The translations under genes and the position numbers were made by a program. 34,164 nt of DNA from Deltaproteobacteria bacterium (GTDB lineage: Bacteria > Myxococcota_A > UBA796 > CAJQPC01). The notes below the pieces were generated by a model. That model did no database searches. It had not been told where the DNA came from and saw only the letters and a list, made by a program, of their open reading frames with translations. Each line of letters begins with the position of its first letter. The first letter of the stretch is position 1. The stretch covers positions 1 through 34,164 of the forward strand of contig JADKFE010000063.1 of NCBI GenBank assembly GCA_016717595.1, in the 5' to 3' direction. Below, in pieces: positions 33,656 through 34,164 of this stretch.

Positions 33656-34164
33656 TTGCGCTGTGAGGCGCTGGAGATCGGCTACCGTGGCCGCCCTTTG
33701 CTGCCGCCGATCACCCTCGACGTGCGCGCCGGAGAGCTCTGGGCGGTCATCGGCCGCAACGGATCGGGCAAGACCACCCTGTTTCGGGCGATGCTCGGCC
33801 TGAACCCGGCCCTTGGGGGTCGGGTGCAGCGCCTCGCCGAGATCGCCTACGTGGCCCAGCGCATGAGCTTTGATGAGCTCTACCCGGTCACCGTGGCCGA
33901 GGTGGTGCGCCAAGGAACCGTGCGCGGCTGGGGCTTCTTGCGGCCTTGGCGCCGGGCGTCTGTGGATGAGGCCCTGGACGCCGTGGGGGCCACAGCCCTG
34001 GCGGATCGCACGTTCAGGGCGCTCTCTGAGGGGCAGAAGCAGCGGGTGCTGTTGGCGCGGCTCGTCGCCTCGGGGGCGAAGCTGGCGCTCTTGGATGAGC
34101 CCACCGCGGCCATGGACGCCGTCGCCGAGCGTGAGGCGATGGGGCTCTTGGACAACCTGCGCAG
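33656..34164 (+). CDS. znuC: Metal ABC transporter ATP-binding protein (ZnuC-like), partial
   Basis: The frame is open from the previous stop (33623-33625) to the window edge; 169 residues are visible from TTG 33656. Walker A is GRNGSGKTT (33-41), the Q-loop is AYVAQRMSF, the signature is LSEGQKQRV (from 123, with Glu for the usual Gly) and Walker B is LALLDEP (143-149). This is the cytoplasmic ATPase of the metal importer; the permease gene should follow off the window. No ATG or GTG exists at a sensible position. TTG 33656 lies 11 bases after GGAGG (33640-33644), whereas an ATT codon at 33650 is spaced 5 bases, so the true start is uncertain. Confidence 0.9.
   Translation, partial: MRCEALEIGYRGRPLLPPITLDVRAGELWAVIGRNGSGKTTLFRAMLGLNPALGGRVQRLAEIAYVAQRMSFDELYPVTVAEVVRQGTVRGWGFLRPWRRASVDEALDAVGATALADRTFRALSEGQKQRVLLARLVASGAKLALLDEPTAAMDAVAEREAMGLLDNLR

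Noticed and set aside
32261..33913. Long minus-strand open frame of 550 codons
   Set aside because: Antisense to the two cluster lipoproteins and the ATPase, whose translations have signals and motifs; the minus frame has none.

Overview
The window is about 34 kb of very GC-rich bacterial chromosome, densely packed with genes. Exported lipoproteins with FG-GAP/VCBS propellers, a MopE-type Asp/Cys calcium motif, a VWA lipoprotein, a zinc-ribbon kinase-like protein and a CoA-disulfide-reductase/rhodanese fusion together suggest a Myxococcota-like (former Deltaproteobacteria) organism. This is inferred from gene content; no rRNA, tRNA or phylogenetic marker was seen. No CRISPR array, insertion sequence or prophage was recognised, and no stretch over 300 bases lacks a gene.

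Left part (1-12.6 kb). After the tail of an unknown gene comes a putative zinc metallopeptidase with an OmpA-like domain (166-1573, apparently frameshifted) and an overlapping small lipoprotein. Central metabolism follows: glutamine-dependent NAD synthetase, CoA-disulfide/persulfide reductase with rhodanese domain, a secreted helical protein on the minus strand, and malate dehydrogenase. Two tandemly duplicated beta-propeller lipoproteins come next, each with its own copy of the same promoter (GTCACA-17-TAYGCT).

Middle (12.6-25 kb). A LysR regulator lies upstream of a DJ-1/PfpI-family gene on the minus strand, and matching T-N11-A palindromes sit in front of both genes. A VWA/ASH-domain lipoprotein (frameshifted) is divergent from the regulator. 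A minus-strand run then reads acyl-CoA dehydrogenase, GT-C-like membrane protein (frameshifted), DEAD-box RNA helicase with DbpA-type RNA-binding domain, DUF432-like protein and MscS channel, the last two overlapping by 4 bases. Divergent from this run is a membrane-anchored zinc-ribbon protein whose kinase-like domain has lost the catalytic residues.

Right part (25-34 kb). A YhcG/DUF1016-type PD-(D/E)xK nuclease, an FG-GAP lipoprotein with a MopE-type motif, and a solitary Eco57I-like N6-adenine methyltransferase precede a six-gene metal (probably zinc) uptake cluster that runs off the window: His-rich small exported protein, outer-membrane beta-barrel, ZnuA-like binding protein, lipoprotein with a CHGDHCH motif, lipoprotein ending HGHDE, and ZnuC-like ATPase.

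The items most worth following up are the OmpA/metallopeptidase protein, the zinc-ribbon pseudokinase, the metal cluster with its CHxxHCH lipoprotein, the LysR operator pair, and the three frameshifts, each repaired by removing a single G from a G run.
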